Part shown: positions 45,528 to 57,351 of the stretch, piece after piece
Layout: the number at the start of each line of letters is the position of its first letter
How positions within the stretch are numbered: position 1 is the first letter of the stretch
Assembly (NCBI GenBank): GCA_031761405.1
Contig: JASEVX010000008.1
Location: 73,948,014 to 74,012,013, forward strand
Source: Serripes groenlandicus
Lineage: Eukaryota; Mollusca; Bivalvia; Cardiida; Cardiidae
Length of the DNA: 64,000 bases
Direction: 5' to 3'
Program-made: the position numbers and the translations under genes
The notes under the pieces: model-generated
What the model was told of the DNA's origin: nothing
The model's input: the letters and a program-made list of their open reading frames with translations, nothing else
Database searches by the model: none

Positions 45528-45642
45528 AACCGCAGGGACGGAAGCTGTGACAGACTTTGACATCAACAAGAGTTACCCCCCTTTGATTTTCTCCAGGGTG
45601 AAAAGTTTCTCTGCCACTACTGATTCTCCACTATCACTGTGA
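45528..45642 (+). CDS. FBXO9: FBXO9 terminal exon, copy 2 (intact duplicate, possible alternative last exon)
   Basis: This is a second copy of the last exon with the same pyrimidine tract and CCCCCAG acceptor, the same entry phase and the same stop (45640-45642). Against copy 1 it has four amino-acid changes (E to D, V to I, N to S, S to A) and two synonymous ones. That is not a strong sign of purifying selection, but nothing breaks it. It could be spliced to exon k in place of copy 1, giving a 422-residue product with an altered tail. Confidence 0.75.
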
Positions 45643-47046
45643 AATGTCAAATTAAGCGAGTTACAACTCATAAAACGGTTTAGGAAAAGGAAAAATTTCT
45701 CAAAATGAGCCAATTTCTTCTTTAACCATAATGCTTTTAACTCTGAATTAAACTTTCCCTCAAAGATAATTTCCATACTTTTGTCTAGATGTTTTCATAG
45801 ACTGGGTGAAGGTCATTCCAATGCACACCTGAAACTGTCTGACCTGATAGTGTATTTTCATGATCACCAAAGATAAGGTGACTCAGTTCGAATGAAGGCT
45901 CCAAGATGGATGCCAAGATGGAGTCAAAAACTCTACAAATAAGAAGTTGTCGCAGAAGAATACCTTTACATTGCCTTTTACAGACTCATTTTGACACATC
46001 TGTAGAAACCGACTTTTGAACACATTAAAATAAGCACATCCTCCTTTTCCCCTGATTTTTTTTATTCTATTCAACTGTTATAGTTTCATTTAGAGATATT
46101 TACCATACGTAAGTCTAAATGTTTTCATGGTCCTCTGCTGCAGATTAACAGTATGTTGGAATGGGTTAGTGTTTCATCTGAATATGATTGAGACAGGAAC
46201 CGATCGTCATTGATTTAACCCATATTAACATACAGCAAAGTTACAGCAGACAACTTCGAAAACTTTTAAGTAAATTATGGAAAATGTCCAAAAACAAAAG
46301 TTTAATTTCTTAATAGAATAGATAAACTTGTGGCAAGAGCAAAACATAGTCGTCATGAGCAATTTCTTCTTTTCCAGAATGTTGTCAAAAGATTTCTGCT
46401 AGAGTTGAGCTAAAATGAGTCTGCATAGGGAACTGGAATTATTAAGATGAAAGCTCACAAAACAGCTTCTTCAGAAGAAATTATTGATTCTATGTATAAG
46501 CCATACTATTATTTTAAGTTCATAACTTTTTACTCTTGACTATATAAGAATATATAGCCAATAGGTCTTTGTTTCACCATATCTTTTTTATAACTATATG
46601 TACTTCAGAACTTATGTTGGGCTACAGAAGGTTAATGCTTTCCCTCATGCACTAAATCTGTAGCAGGCGACTTTAAAAGCATGTAGTCAAATGTTGAACA
46701 TTTTGGCCGAAGGCGTAATTGCTCCTGATGATCAATGTTTACAAAAGTCGTTCTGCTACCAGAGGGTTTAGTTTAATCTGTATTTTTTTATTTTTTATTT
46801 TGTATAAAAAGGTATTTTATTTCTTTTTTATTTGGTATCCCATTGTACCATGTCATGTGACAGATCTGGTTCTTTAAACACTTTATGAGTAGCACTCTGC
46901 AAAAACAAACTGTAGCGTAATTATTGGAAAATTCCTGTCTGTGCTTCCTTGCTTCCATGCTGGACAAATTGGCGAACTATGTAGAAACAGATCAGGCAAC
47001 ATGGATGATCTTGATATAAGACGTTCACAAATGCCTTATGATTGTT

Positions 47047-47221
47047 ATTGACCCTTTCCCTCATATAGACGCCTCTGCAGCAGACAGCTTTTTGAAAACA
47101 TAGTGACAAAAGAAGAAATTGCTTAAAACGAGCAATTTCTCCTTTTGCCACAATGTTTTCCACTTTTATCAATTCAATTATAGAGATTTTCTATTTTTTG
47201 ACAAAATATGTTCAAAGTCGT
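47047..47221. mobile_element. MITE family A, right-truncated
   Basis: TTGACCCTTTCCCTCATATA to GTTCAAAGTCGTCTGCT. It is broken by the 107-bp tandem duplication that follows. Confidence 0.75.
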
Positions 47222-47224
47222 CTG

Positions 47225-47440
47225 CTATTTATAGTGTTGCGAGTATAACCAAGAGTATAAAACTTGGGAGACGAGATTTGGCACACAACCTTCATTTGTG
47301 ACGGCTCAATGTGTGATATTATTGGGACACCTTTCATAGTGTTGCGAGTATAACCAAGAGTATACAACTTGGGAGACGAGATTTGGCACACAACCTTCAT
47401 TTGTGACAGCTCAATGTGTGATATTATTGGGACACCTTTC
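47225..47440. repeat. Tandem duplication of a 107-bp unit
   Basis: TAGTGTTGCGAGTATAACCA, TTTGGCACACAACCTTCAT and ATATTATTGGGACACCTTTC occur twice head to tail with very few differences. Confidence 0.85.
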
Positions 47441-47487
47441 CCACTTACAGGTCCCACAAATGTGCAACAAACGTCTTTGAAAACATG

Positions 47488-47492
47488 AAGGC
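47488..47492. repeat. Target-site duplication, left
   Basis: AAGGC, repeated at 52177-52181 directly after the 3' LTR. Confidence 0.9.
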
Positions 47493-47656
47493 TGTAACAT
47501 GTGGTTATAATACTCAATGCGCATGCCTAATGTTTCCCGCCCTTTCAGGGCGCCAGCTCTGACCAGGGCAGTCGTTAATAAACCGTTGTACCGAACACAC
47601 GTCTACGTTATAGTTACCACGCTTGTGGAATAACCCTTATTACCAAGAATGCAACA
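47493..47656 (+). repeat. 5' LTR (164 bp)
   Basis: It starts TGTAACATG and ends GCAACA, with an AATAAA signal at 47577-47582. The end is set by the primer-binding site that follows and by the target duplication after the matching end of the 3' LTR. Confidence 0.9.
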
Positions 47657-47674
47657 TGGTGTCAGAATTCGGAT
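47657..47674 (+). other. Primer-binding site
   Basis: TGGTGTCAGAATTCGG immediately follows the LTR. TGGTGTCAGAA starts are common in Ty3/gypsy elements. The priming tRNA was not assigned. Confidence 0.7.
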
Positions 47675-47768
47675 TTTATACAAGTTATTTAATAAACAAA
47701 CGGATTTATACATTGTATGTCATCAACTTTGTGATTGAACATTCATTACATATTTTTAGACAATTATA

Positions 47769-50700
47769 ATGGCCGAAGCAGCTGGACTACCATACCCTTG
47801 TATGGACTGGAATTCAACCAATTTACCAGACAGCTGGGTAAAGTTTACACGACATTGTAAACTAATGTTTGATGGCCCATTGAAGGGAAAATCACCAAAA
47901 GAACAATGTGCCTACATCCTCCTTTGGGTTGGAGACCGAGGAAGGACGATACATGCGTCGTGGGACCTCACCGACGAAGAAAACAAGAGTTCAAAAATCA
48001 TTCTGGACAGATTTAAGGACTTTGTGCAACCTAAAGCAAATCCCGTATTCGCAAGGTACAAATTCTATCATGAGATACAAGACAACGACTCGATAGACGA
48101 ATTTGTAGCGCGTCTGTCAATAAGCGCTAAAGTCTGCGATTTTGGGGACAATACGGACGAAATGATCCGGGACAGAATTGTATTTGGCTGTAAATCCGAG
48201 CGCGTACGAGAAAAGCTTATAGAAAAGGGCAAAGACTTGACACTCGACACAGCAAAACAAATTGCACAGTCACATGAATACAGCCGAAAACAAATGGAAG
48301 CTATGAAAGCGCAGGAAACAGACGTTGACTGGGTTTCGAGCCGGGGAAAACAACCGGGCCGCCAACAGAGGAAGACGAGCCATATAGCCCGATCACGGAA
48401 AGGGTCGAGACATCAAACCGATCCGAAGAAAAGAGACAATCCGCAAATGTGTTATAGATGTGGACATAAAACACATAAGAACAAAAATGACTGTCCCGCA
48501 TTCGGACAACAATGCAATAAATGCGGAAAACCAAATCACTTCGCGAAAATGTGTAAAACAAACACTGACAGGAAAGTTCATGTAGTGAACGAGAATAGTT
48601 ACAGGGATAGCTCTAGTGAGGAGGAATTCTATGTACATACGGTAAGTGGTTTTTCGAAATCTCGATCAGACCAAGCTTTAATAAAATTAAGAATGTTTGA
48701 CATGTACATTGATGCTAAAATCGACACAGGCAGCCAAGTAAACATTTTGCCAAGTAAATTGTATGAACAATTGAAAATTAATAACCCCTTGCTACCCCCT
48801 GACTCAAGATTGACCTCATATAGTGGGGATCAACTGATAGTGCTCGGTAAAACCAAAATACGCTGCGCGTATAAAAATAGGCTCACAAATGCAGATTTCT
48901 ACATCGTAGATCAAAGAAATGTTCCGGCACTAATAAACTTACACACTGCGCAAGAACTTGGTTTAATAAAGTTAACATACGCAATAGATCAGCATAACCC
49001 GCCGACAGTTCATCAAATAGTCACCGAATATAGCGACTTGTTTGAGGGAATAGGGACATTTGAAGGAACTTGTTCCATAAAGCTTACGGAAAACGCTTCC
49101 CCTGTCGTTTGTGCCACGCGAAAGGTGCCACATGGTTTACGCGACAAATTAAAGTCTGAGCTAGATTCTATGGAACAAAAAGGCGTCATCGCAAAAGTCA
49201 CAGACCCTACAGAATGGGTAAATGCACTTGTATGTGTGGAAAAGTCGAATGGCAATATAAGAGTATGTATTGACCCAAAGGCTCTAAACGATAGCATCCA
49301 AAGGCCGTACTATCCAATGCGCACAATCGATGATGTTACCGCCAAACTCGCTGGCGCGACCCACTTCAGCGTATTGGACGCGACAAAAGGGTATTATTCT
49401 TGCCAACTTACGGACGAGTCGTCGAGACTCACGACATTTGCGACCCCTTTCGGTCGTTACCGTTATCTAAGACTCCCGATGGGTCTTAAGTCGTCGCAAG
49501 ACATATATAACAGGAAAATGGAGGAAATTCTTGAAGGCCTCGAAGGCATTGCATGCATCGTAGACGACTTGATTGTTTTTGGAAAATCCAAGTCGGAACA
49601 CGATCGCAACCTCAAAACATTATTGATACGTGCTAGAGGAAAAGGACTGAAGTTCAATCCCGACAAAGTTTGTATATGCCAAACCGAAGTGAACTACTTT
49701 GGTCACGTGATTACAAACAAAGGTCTATCTGTAGACAAAGAAAAAGTCTACGCAATTTTGAATATGAAAATTCCGAACTCCAGACATGAGCTAGAGACCC
49801 TGCTGGGCATGTTGACCTATCTGTCTAAATTTGCGCCAAACCTCGCGGAGCTGACTAGCCCGCTTCGCGCGCTTTTGAAAAAAGACACAGAGTTCATTTG
49901 GAGCCCAGAACAGGACAAAGCATTTACTAAGGTAAAAAATGTCATAACGCAAGCACCAGTCCTGAAATACTTTGACCCTGTCAAATCGGTCACGCTGCAG
50001 GTCGACGCAAGTTCAAAGGGTATTGGTGCAGTTTGCCTACAAGATGGCAAGCCGATCTCTTACGCTTCAAAAACATTGACTGAAAGTCAAATATCATGGG
50101 CACAAATTGAAAAGGAAATGCTAGCTATTTTATTCGGTTGCGTGAAATTCAAACAATATATTTATGGTAAACGCACAATAGTTGAAAGTGATTGCAAACC
50201 CATCATTTCAATAATGAAGAAACCATTGTGTGTTGCACCACCTAGGTTACAAAGGATGCTCTTGCAACTTCAACCTTATGACATAGAAGTCATTCATAAA
50301 AAAGGTACTAGTATACCGTTAGGTGATGCGCTAAGTAGAAATTTCGTATCCGAAACGTATCAAGACCTATTCGACGATCTTGATACGCACGTTCACATGG
50401 TATTACAACAATTACCTATTAGTGCTCAAAAACTTGAAACAATACGATTAGATTCCAAATCAGACGACCAAATTCAAAGTCTAGCAAACATTATGAAAAA
50501 CGGATGGCCAAATGAGCGCCAAAAATGCCCAAAATCCGTTCTAGACTTTTGGAATCACAGAGACGAGCTTTCTTTCGAAAACGGAATCATGTTCAAAGGT
50601 CAGAAAATCATAATTCCAACAGCATTGCGTGCAGAAATGATAAGGATAATTCATGACAGCAGCCATCAGGGCTGTAACCAGGCTACACGACGCGCTCGCG

Positions 50701-51722
50701 ATATAATGTTCTGGCCGGGCATGACTAAAGAAATAACAGATTTTGTGCTAGCTTGCTCGTTATGTGAGCGGCATCGACACGCGAACGCTAAAGAACCATT
50801 ACGACCCCATGAAGTGCCTCTCAGGCCATGGCAACACGTGTCGTGTGATATCTTTGCGTTTGACAATAACCAGTATCTTATTACTGTAGACGCGTTTAGT
50901 AAATATTTTGAGATAGATTTACTGCCTGATATGAAAAGTACCACAGTCATTCGAAAACTGAAGGTACACTTTAGCCGTTTCGGTTTAGTAGAACGTCTTA
51001 AAACTGATAATGGGACTCAATTCACATCGGAACAATTCCGTGACTTTGCACAGGATTGGCAATTTACACATGTTACGTCTAGTCCAAACCACCAAAGTTC
51101 AAACGGATTGAGTGAAATATACGTCAAACATGCAAAACGTATTCTGCGAAAAGCGAAAGAAGCAAATCGCGATCCGTACCTACCATTACTTGAACATCGA
51201 AATACACCGTTACCGTGTGGGTACTCTCCAGCACAGCTCCTCATGGGTAGGAGACTGCGATCAGTTGTACCAACAACTAATAAACAGTTAACACCGAAAT
51301 CTGTCAATATCAAAAAGGCTCGGGAAAACATGCAAAAACAGCAAGAACGATCAAAACACTATCACGATCAGAATGCGCGACCCCTTCCTTCACTTAAAGT
51401 AGGAGACCGCGTTAGGTTTCAAAAGAAACCTGGCGAAAAATGGGAACGCGCGAAGGTTGTTGAACAATTCAATGATAGATCATTCAACATCCAGACACCA
51501 GAAGGTGCTACATATAGGCGAAACCGCATTTTCATAAACAATTCCAAGTCCAGTCAACACACAAACTCACCACCAAAGCATAGAAATCATAGCCCTAAGG
51601 AACCCCCTTCTCAGCCTGTAGATTTAAGCATCAAGGGAAATGTCAGTCAGCAATATGTGACAAGGTCTGGTCGGGAGGTAAAGCCACTTAGAGCCTTATC
51701 GGAAAGCGAATGGGAAATGTAA
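47769..51722 (+). CDS. Gag-Pol polyprotein of the Ty3/gypsy element
   Basis: One intact 1317-residue frame encodes the proteins for particle formation, reverse transcription and integration. Gag covers roughly 1-275 and ends with two zinc knuckles starting at C228 (CYRCGHKTH) and C249 (CNKCGKPNHFAKMC). The aspartic protease has DTG at 319-321. Reverse transcriptase has D537 (VLDATKGYY) and D599-D600 (IVDDL). RNase H has D746, E783 and D808. Integrase has an HHCC zinc site (H962, H966, C996, C999) and a catalytic triad D1027, D1080, E1116 with 35-residue spacing between the last two. There are no stops or frameshifts, and gag and pol are fused without a shift site. Domain order (RT-RH-IN) places it in Ty3/gypsy; the single frame and LTR length suit the Mag/Steamer lineage. 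No envelope frame is present. Confidence 0.95.
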   Translation: MAEAAGLPYPCMDWNSTNLPDSWVKFTRHCKLMFDGPLKGKSPKEQCAYILLWVGDRGRTIHASWDLTDEENKSSKIILDRFKDFVQPKANPVFARYKFYHEIQDNDSIDEFVARLSISAKVCDFGDNTDEMIRDRIVFGCKSERVREKLIEKGKDLTLDTAKQIAQSHEYSRKQMEAMKAQETDVDWVSSRGKQPGRQQRKTSHIARSRKGSRHQTDPKKRDNPQMCYRCGHKTHKNKNDCPAFGQQCNKCGKPNHFAKMCKTNTDRKVHVVNENSYRDSSSEEEFYVHTVSGFSKSRSDQALIKLRMFDMYIDAKIDTGSQVNILPSKLYEQLKINNPLLPPDSRLTSYSGDQLIVLGKTKIRCAYKNRLTNADFYIVDQRNVPALINLHTAQELGLIKLTYAIDQHNPPTVHQIVTEYSDLFEGIGTFEGTCSIKLTENASPVVCATRKVPHGLRDKLKSELDSMEQKGVIAKVTDPTEWVNALVCVEKSNGNIRVCIDPKALNDSIQRPYYPMRTIDDVTAKLAGATHFSVLDATKGYYSCQLTDESSRLTTFATPFGRYRYLRLPMGLKSSQDIYNRKMEEILEGLEGIACIVDDLIVFGKSKSEHDRNLKTLLIRARGKGLKFNPDKVCICQTEVNYFGHVITNKGLSVDKEKVYAILNMKIPNSRHELETLLGMLTYLSKFAPNLAELTSPLRALLKKDTEFIWSPEQDKAFTKVKNVITQAPVLKYFDPVKSVTLQVDASSKGIGAVCLQDGKPISYASKTLTESQISWAQIEKEMLAILFGCVKFKQYIYGKRTIVESDCKPIISIMKKPLCVAPPRLQRMLLQLQPYDIEVIHKKGTSIPLGDALSRNFVSETYQDLFDDLDTHVHMVLQQLPISAQKLETIRLDSKSDDQIQSLANIMKNGWPNERQKCPKSVLDFWNHRDELSFENGIMFKGQKIIIPTALRAEMIRIIHDSSHQGCNQATRRARDIMFWPGMTKEITDFVLACSLCERHRHANAKEPLRPHEVPLRPWQHVSCDIFAFDNNQYLITVDAFSKYFEIDLLPDMKSTTVIRKLKVHFSRFGLVERLKTDNGTQFTSEQFRDFAQDWQFTHVTSSPNHQSSNGLSEIYVKHAKRILRKAKEANRDPYLPLLEHRNTPLPCGYSPAQLLMGRRLRSVVPTTNKQLTPKSVNIKKARENMQKQQERSKHYHDQNARPLPSLKVGDRVRFQKKPGEKWERAKVVEQFNDRSFNIQTPEGATYRRNRIFINNSKSSQHTNSPPKHRNHSPKEPPSQPVDLSIKGNVSQQYVTRSGREVKPLRALSESEWEM

Positions 51723-52027
51723 ACACTACATTCCACAAACGTATAATCTGATACCTCCGGAATTCCATTCATTAGAGCATCGCTCTCAAATGTATCAAAT
51801 TTACTCACAAATACACCACTGGATTAATCAGCAGAAAACATCTGGCCGCATGAAATTTTATGTGCTCTTAGTGTCAACATTAGTTCGAACTATCGACTGG
51901 CGTCGCACATTGAGACTCATAGAACTTTATTCAATGCAATCCGATCCGTGCATGAATTAATGAAATTTATTTAAATTGACTGGCGTAAACAAGTTGTATT
52001 GTATATCTGTAGATTCTAACTTTTTCA
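51723..52027 (+). other. 3' untranslated part of the retrotransposon
   Basis: About 300 bases between the gag-pol stop and the polypurine tract. No further frame of note. Confidence 0.7.
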
Positions 52028-52039
52028 AAACAAAGGGAA
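52028..52039 (+). other. Polypurine tract
   Basis: An A/G-rich run ending AAAGGGAA abuts the TG of the 3' LTR. Confidence 0.75.
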
Positions 52040-52176
52040 TGTAACATGTGGTTATAATACTCAATGCGCATGCCTAATGTTTCCCGCCCTTTCAGGGCGC
52101 CAGCTCTGACCAGGGCAGTCGTTAATAAACCGTTGTACCGAACACACGTCTACGTTATAGTTACCACGCTGCAACA
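52040..52176 (+). repeat. 3' LTR (137 bp, internal 27-bp deletion)
   Basis: It matches the 5' LTR from TGTAACATG through ACCACGCT, then lacks the 27 bases found at 47624-47650 and resumes at GCAACA. AATAAA lies at 52124-52129. Confidence 0.88.
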
Positions 52177-52181
52177 AAGGC
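52177..52181. repeat. Target-site duplication, right
   Basis: AAGGC, matching 47488-47492. Confidence 0.9.
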
Positions 52182-52315
52182 AATCTATGGAAAATCTCCA
52201 GATGAATGTTTAATCACTAAAAGAGATTAAAAAAGGAGAAATTCGTCTTTTGCCTTAATGTCTTCAAAAATCATCTGCTGCAGATACATTTGAAAGTGGG
52301 AAAGGGCAAACTATG

Positions 52316-53180
52316 TGTAAGATTAATGGGGTTATGTGGTTAGTTATATTTGTTGAGATCCTAAATGAAATAGACAACAAGTTTGACCAGTCTTTTACCA
52401 CGTGATATATGACTGTTATAGTTTTCTGCTTTATTTTGTGCTTCCAAAGAAAATGGAAGATGATTTTGAAATATCAGGAAAACTATTAGTATGAACTTAA
52501 AATGGAGATTAAAAACATTAGTTTAAACTTATTTATTTTACTTAGATTGCAAAACAGCCGTTAAGCTTATATTAATCACGCTTCCAGTAATCAGTGTTGA
52601 AACATCCAAAGGGAAGAATCTTTTCATTGTGGGATTCAAACCCAGGGTCTTCCATTTCTTTCGACAGTTGACGTTTAAACAAATTGTGAATACAAAATGA
52701 ACATAGGCATCGGATGTCGTCCGTATCTGGGATTGGCTAACACTTTCCCACCTGCAGCTAGTTTTAAAAAATGGTGAACACATTCCTCCAAGTCTGGCAT
52801 CAAGGTCAAACTTTTTAATCTATTTTCAACTTTTAGGAACGACTGTTATTATAAGTCACAACTTAGTGACAGCTATTGTTTGTCACAGCTTTGATACATT
52901 TATTTTATTATCAATTGAATTCCTATTTTGTACTATCATGTTTGTATTCCTGGAGATTATGCTCATGTTCTGAGTTGCATAGCTTCACGTTTCTTTTTTT
53001 GTACTTTGCTGATTTTTTTATGCAACATGCTAACCCTGCTTCTTAACACAGACCAAGTTTAACCCCCCTAAGAAAATATTGTATAAAACAATAACAATTG
53101 TAGACCTAGAGGGAACAATATCTACAATTTCTAAAGCCATTTGCTGCTGAGATTTAAAGAGTTTCTTCATGAGGCTAGGA
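52316..53180. other. Stretch right of the retrotransposon
   Basis: No gene. A tRNA-like B-box complement (TGGGATTCAAACCCAGGG, about 52619) suggests a SINE relic. The remainder is unassigned AT-rich DNA. Confidence 0.35.
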
Positions 53181-53320
53181 TGAAACACTTCCCCATTTTG
53201 ACACATCTGCTGCAGACATTGTTTGAAAACATTGTGACAAAATGAGAAATTACTTATGATGAGTAATTTCTCCTGTTTTCCACAATGTTTTCAAATCTAT
53301 TTATCTCTTTCCCACATACA
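53180..53320. mobile_element. MITE family A fragment
   Basis: ACTTCCCCATTTTGACACAT, CTGCTGCAGACATTG, GTGACAAAATGAGAAATTAC and GAGTAATTTCTCCTG form the left half and central palindrome. Confidence 0.6.
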
Positions 53321-54738
53321 GACGCTTTCTGAGGAAATGCAGCAGAAGACTTTTGAAAATAATATCGAAATTTCTCCCTTTTGCTACAATGTTTTCAACT
53401 TTATTCAATGATTGTTATTTTATTGATAGATTGTTATTTTATTTATAGATAGTTTCCATATTTGTGGTAATATGTTTACAAAGCAGTCATCCGTTGATTT
53501 GTGGTTATGTGGGAAAAGGTTAATAATTTGATTCTCAGTTTTAGTGATTTTCTATGGGTTTCCGACAAGATGTTTCCAAAGTCATCTGCTGCACATTTGT
53601 CATATGTGGGAAAGGATAAATAATCTTACTTTTAACTGCTGCTTATTATTAAGATAAATATACTTTCATGTTTTGTAGGATTAGATAAACAATTCATCTT
53701 GTAATGTTAGCACTTTGTAATGTCTTTTGTTGTTGTAACATTTAGGCGGAGCAACGGGAAAATATATGCAACATCTGTACATCCCGATCAGCCTTTGCAT
53801 CAGTGCAATCTGATCAGGTTTTGGTTATTTCACTATAAAACCTTTCCAACATACAACAATTTTGTAGCAGATGAATAAGTATAACATCAGGGCAAAATAT
53901 GGGAAACTACTGTGAATGAAAATCCAATTATTGATAAGAACTGAAAATATTGTGGCAAAAGGGCAAATTGCTTGCTAGGAGCAATTTCTTCTTTTGTGAC
54001 ACTGTTTTCGAAAGTTATCTGTTGCAAATGTGTGAAATAGACAAAGGGATTTATATGTGCCATTTTGTGTTGCTTCATGCAATTCTAGACAGTACATGTT
54101 CAAGTATAGGACAATAAACGATGTTGACACATTTGTATTTGTTATATACATGTAGTTGTAATAATAATAGAGGTACCATCTGTAGCCAAACTTGTCAGTA
54201 GCCCTGTCATACAGATGTCTGTGCTCCAAATAACTTTTGAAGACCATTGTAAGATTAGAAAGAAATCACTAATAACAAGCCAGAGTTTTCAATTCATTAT
54301 TAATTGTAAACTTCCTATTTTCATAAATTTCTTTTATGCAGAGATATTTTAAATACAAACAAATCAAAACATTTTAAATTAGGGAAAGAGACTGTATTCC
54401 TTAAAATTATTTAATAATCCTTTTTCAATTTGCAGACTGACTTTAAAACTTACACGCAATTCCTTCATCTGCCAAAATGTAATTCAACTAAATTCAATAA
54501 TTGTAACAATGAGATTTTCTGAAATTTTGCCTAGATGTTTTCAAAGTTGTCTGCTGCAACTTTATTGTATGTGTGAAGAGATAGTTCAGGTTTTGTTGAA
54601 AATCATTGTGTAAAATGACATAGTTGACAATGACAACTGTAAATAAGTCGGGACAAAAATACATCAGGATAAGATAATTAGTTTGTAACCTTTGTTTAAT
54701 TGGGATTATATTGATCACAGCAATAGTACATTTATCCA

Positions 54739-55081
54739 GGGTCCTGTACTAGGCTATGAAAAGTGTCATTGCCCAAAGGCACTCCACTATGGCTGCTTCA
54801 AGCAGGGTCCAGTATTAGGCTATCAAAAGTGCCATTGCCCAAATGCACTCCACTATGGCTGCTTCAAGCAGGGTCCTGTATTAGGCTATCAAAAGTGCCA
54901 TTGCCCAAATGCACTCCACTATGGCTGCTTCAAGCAGGGTCCAGTACTAGGCTATCAAAAGTGCCATTGCCCAAAGGCATTCCACTATGCAGTAGTGCAT
55001 CAAGCAGAGTCCAGTACTAGGCTATCAAAAGTGCCATTGCCCAAAGGCACTCCACTATTGCTGCTTCAAGCAGGAATCTAA
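54739..55081 (+). repeat. 66-bp tandem array in R2 (five units)
   Basis: The same unit as at 41692 with one extra copy, so the array has changed length since the duplication. Confidence 0.85.
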
Positions 55082-56645
55082 CCAGGGATGACTGGGCTCA
55101 AATCATTGCTTACTTCTCTGCCGCTTGGATTCCGAGAAGTTTGTCAGAGAGAAAGATTTTGTTTGATATTTTTATTTGAATTTTATTATGTATGTATAAT
55201 TTGTTGTTTATTCTCTCATTATTAGAAGTTTTGTGGGAATTGTAAAAAGTGCAAGTAAACTTTCATTATTATGTATTTACCTTTTCCCACTTTCAGACCT
55301 GCAGCAGACAACTTTTGCTTCAATGATTGCAACTCTATTTGATAATTATACTTTCATCATGAAGAATTTGCCTACATGTTTTAAAAGTCATCTGCTTCAG
55401 ATCTATTGTATGTGGAAAAGATTAATCATTTGGAATTATGTACAAAGTCTGCTGTAGAAAAAATAAAAAATTAAGGATCATTTTTACTAAAAATTAATCA
55501 TTCCTTTTTTTTGGTGATTCTTTTATCAAGTTTTCTTTGTGTGATGTGCCCCATTTATTACATACCATGGTAATTTCTATGGCTCTTTCAAACATACAGA
55601 AAACATTGCTCACAATAAACTAGGTCAGTGTTCAACTCCAATTATGAACCATAATTATTTCTAGAGATTTTCCATGTTTCTGATATTTTGAAAGCACATA
55701 AATTGTTAAATAAACAGAGAATAAGTGTTTGTGTTGGTGTAAAATCAATGAGCACAAAAATGATACATGTACATGTATTTTCATGAGTGGCTATGCTACA
55801 AATGAAATTAACTATTTTTGTGTTTACAAATGAAAACAGAGCTTGTTTTTACATTTTTACAAACAAATGTTCTGTTTATTTGATGCTTTAACTTACTGAT
55901 TCTATGTAAAAGGCCGAGTTTATTAGGATAAAATCCACTGCGAATTGTTTGTTTATTTTTAATTAGGATAAAATCCAATGCAATTTTCTGTTTTTTTCAT
56001 GCTTTAACTTGCTGATCCTTATTTAGAAACGTTGAGTTTTAAATGATAAAATACGATGTTATTTTCCATTAATCAATTAACAAACATCTAATAATAGTTT
56101 ATTAGACTAAATGTGTTAATTGGCACTTCTTTTTTGAAGCTTTGAAGTATTGATATTTTTTTCACTTGGATTGTTAGGTTTTATATTCTATGGTACAAAT
56201 AAAAACGGTTCTAAAAAGTACAATTTCGAATCTTTTTATGTTGTTAACATTTCCAGCACAGGCTGTTCCAGGAAAAAATGTGTAGGGGGATAGGAACAAT
56301 GAGCTTACAAAACAACAAAGCGGTATAATAAAGGGAATAGTAACCGTTTCTCACATTCAACAAATCTGCGTTGTCCATCTGTCCGTCCTGAATCATATCT
56401 AAGGCATGGTTGAATTGATATGATGAAATTATACATATCATAGGGAGATGTTCGACGGCAAGTTTTGCTAAGAATCCCTCAAAATGTCCATATTGATCAT
56501 CCAATCTTCATGAACGATTTTAAAATAACTTGCCACAAATGTTCATCATATTGAGACGACATGCAGAGTGCATGTTTCTGCCATTCATTTTATTTGAATG
56601 TCCATGGGGAAAGACATGTTCTTGTTTATACAACAACCGTCTAGT

Positions 56646-57351
56646 TATACCCCCCGACAAACGAAGTATGAAGGGGGTATATTTTAGTCGCCCGTTGTAA
56701 TTTTCCTTGTCCAGAGCATAACTTGGAATTGAATAAGACTGCAAACGATGATATAACACAGTGAGAGGAAGTGCAGTGTACAGGAACCATAGCGCTATTT
56801 TACCTAATTACAAAGTTATTACCTTTTGTTACTTTTTCTTGTCCGGAGAATAACTTGAAAACTACTAGATTTCCGGAATCTAATAAAAATTAATACATTG
56901 GTAAAGCACAATGAGAGGCAGTGTACAAGAACCATAATTCTATTTGAGCTAATTACAAAGTAATTTCCCTTTCTTACTTTTTTCTTGTCCGGAGGATTAC
57001 TTTAAAACTATAGGATGGAATTTAATAAAACTATATATACAATGGAAGGGCACAATGAGAGGAGGTGCAGTGTACAATAACCATAACTCTATTTTAGCTA
57101 ACTACAGAGTCATTGCCCTTTGTTACTGGGTTTTTTTTTGTGTGTGCAGAGAATTACTTGAAAACTTCTGTATGGAATTTAAAAAAAACTTCATTCAATG
57201 GTAAAGAACAAGAACCATATCTATATTTAAGCTTATTACAGAGTTATTCTTACTTTTTTCTTTTCCTGAGAATATTTTTAAAACTACTGAATGAAATCTC
57301 CTATCAGGGCAGCGTTCGGGGGGTATTAATCACGTTCAGTGATAGCTCTAG
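56646..57351. mobile_element. Hairpin element, R2 copy
   Basis: A near-identical counterpart of 43533-44241 with small indels. It was inserted before the segmental duplication. Confidence 0.6.

Larger units (their letters stand above)
47493..52176 (+). mobile_element. Ty3/gypsy LTR retrotransposon, apparently complete, Steamer-like size
   Basis: The element is 4.68 kb with LTRs at 47493-47656 and 52040-52176, flanked by 5-bp target duplications AAGGC (47488-47492 and 52177-52181). A primer-binding site (TGGTGTCAGAATTCGG) directly follows the 5' LTR and a purine tract (AAAACAAAGGGAA) precedes the 3' LTR. One gag-pol frame has all catalytic residues. The LTRs agree across their shared 131 bases, so insertion looks recent. 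Size and single-frame layout resemble the clam element Steamer (Mag lineage). Membership is an inference. Confidence 0.93.
47449..52315. mobile_element. MITE family A target of the retrotransposon
   Basis: The left part (47449-47492, TCCCACTTACAGGTCCCAC) and the right part (52177-52315, with AATCATCTGCTGCAGATAC and GTGGGAAAGGGC) are two halves of one MITE, split by the Ty3/gypsy insertion. Confidence 0.65.
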
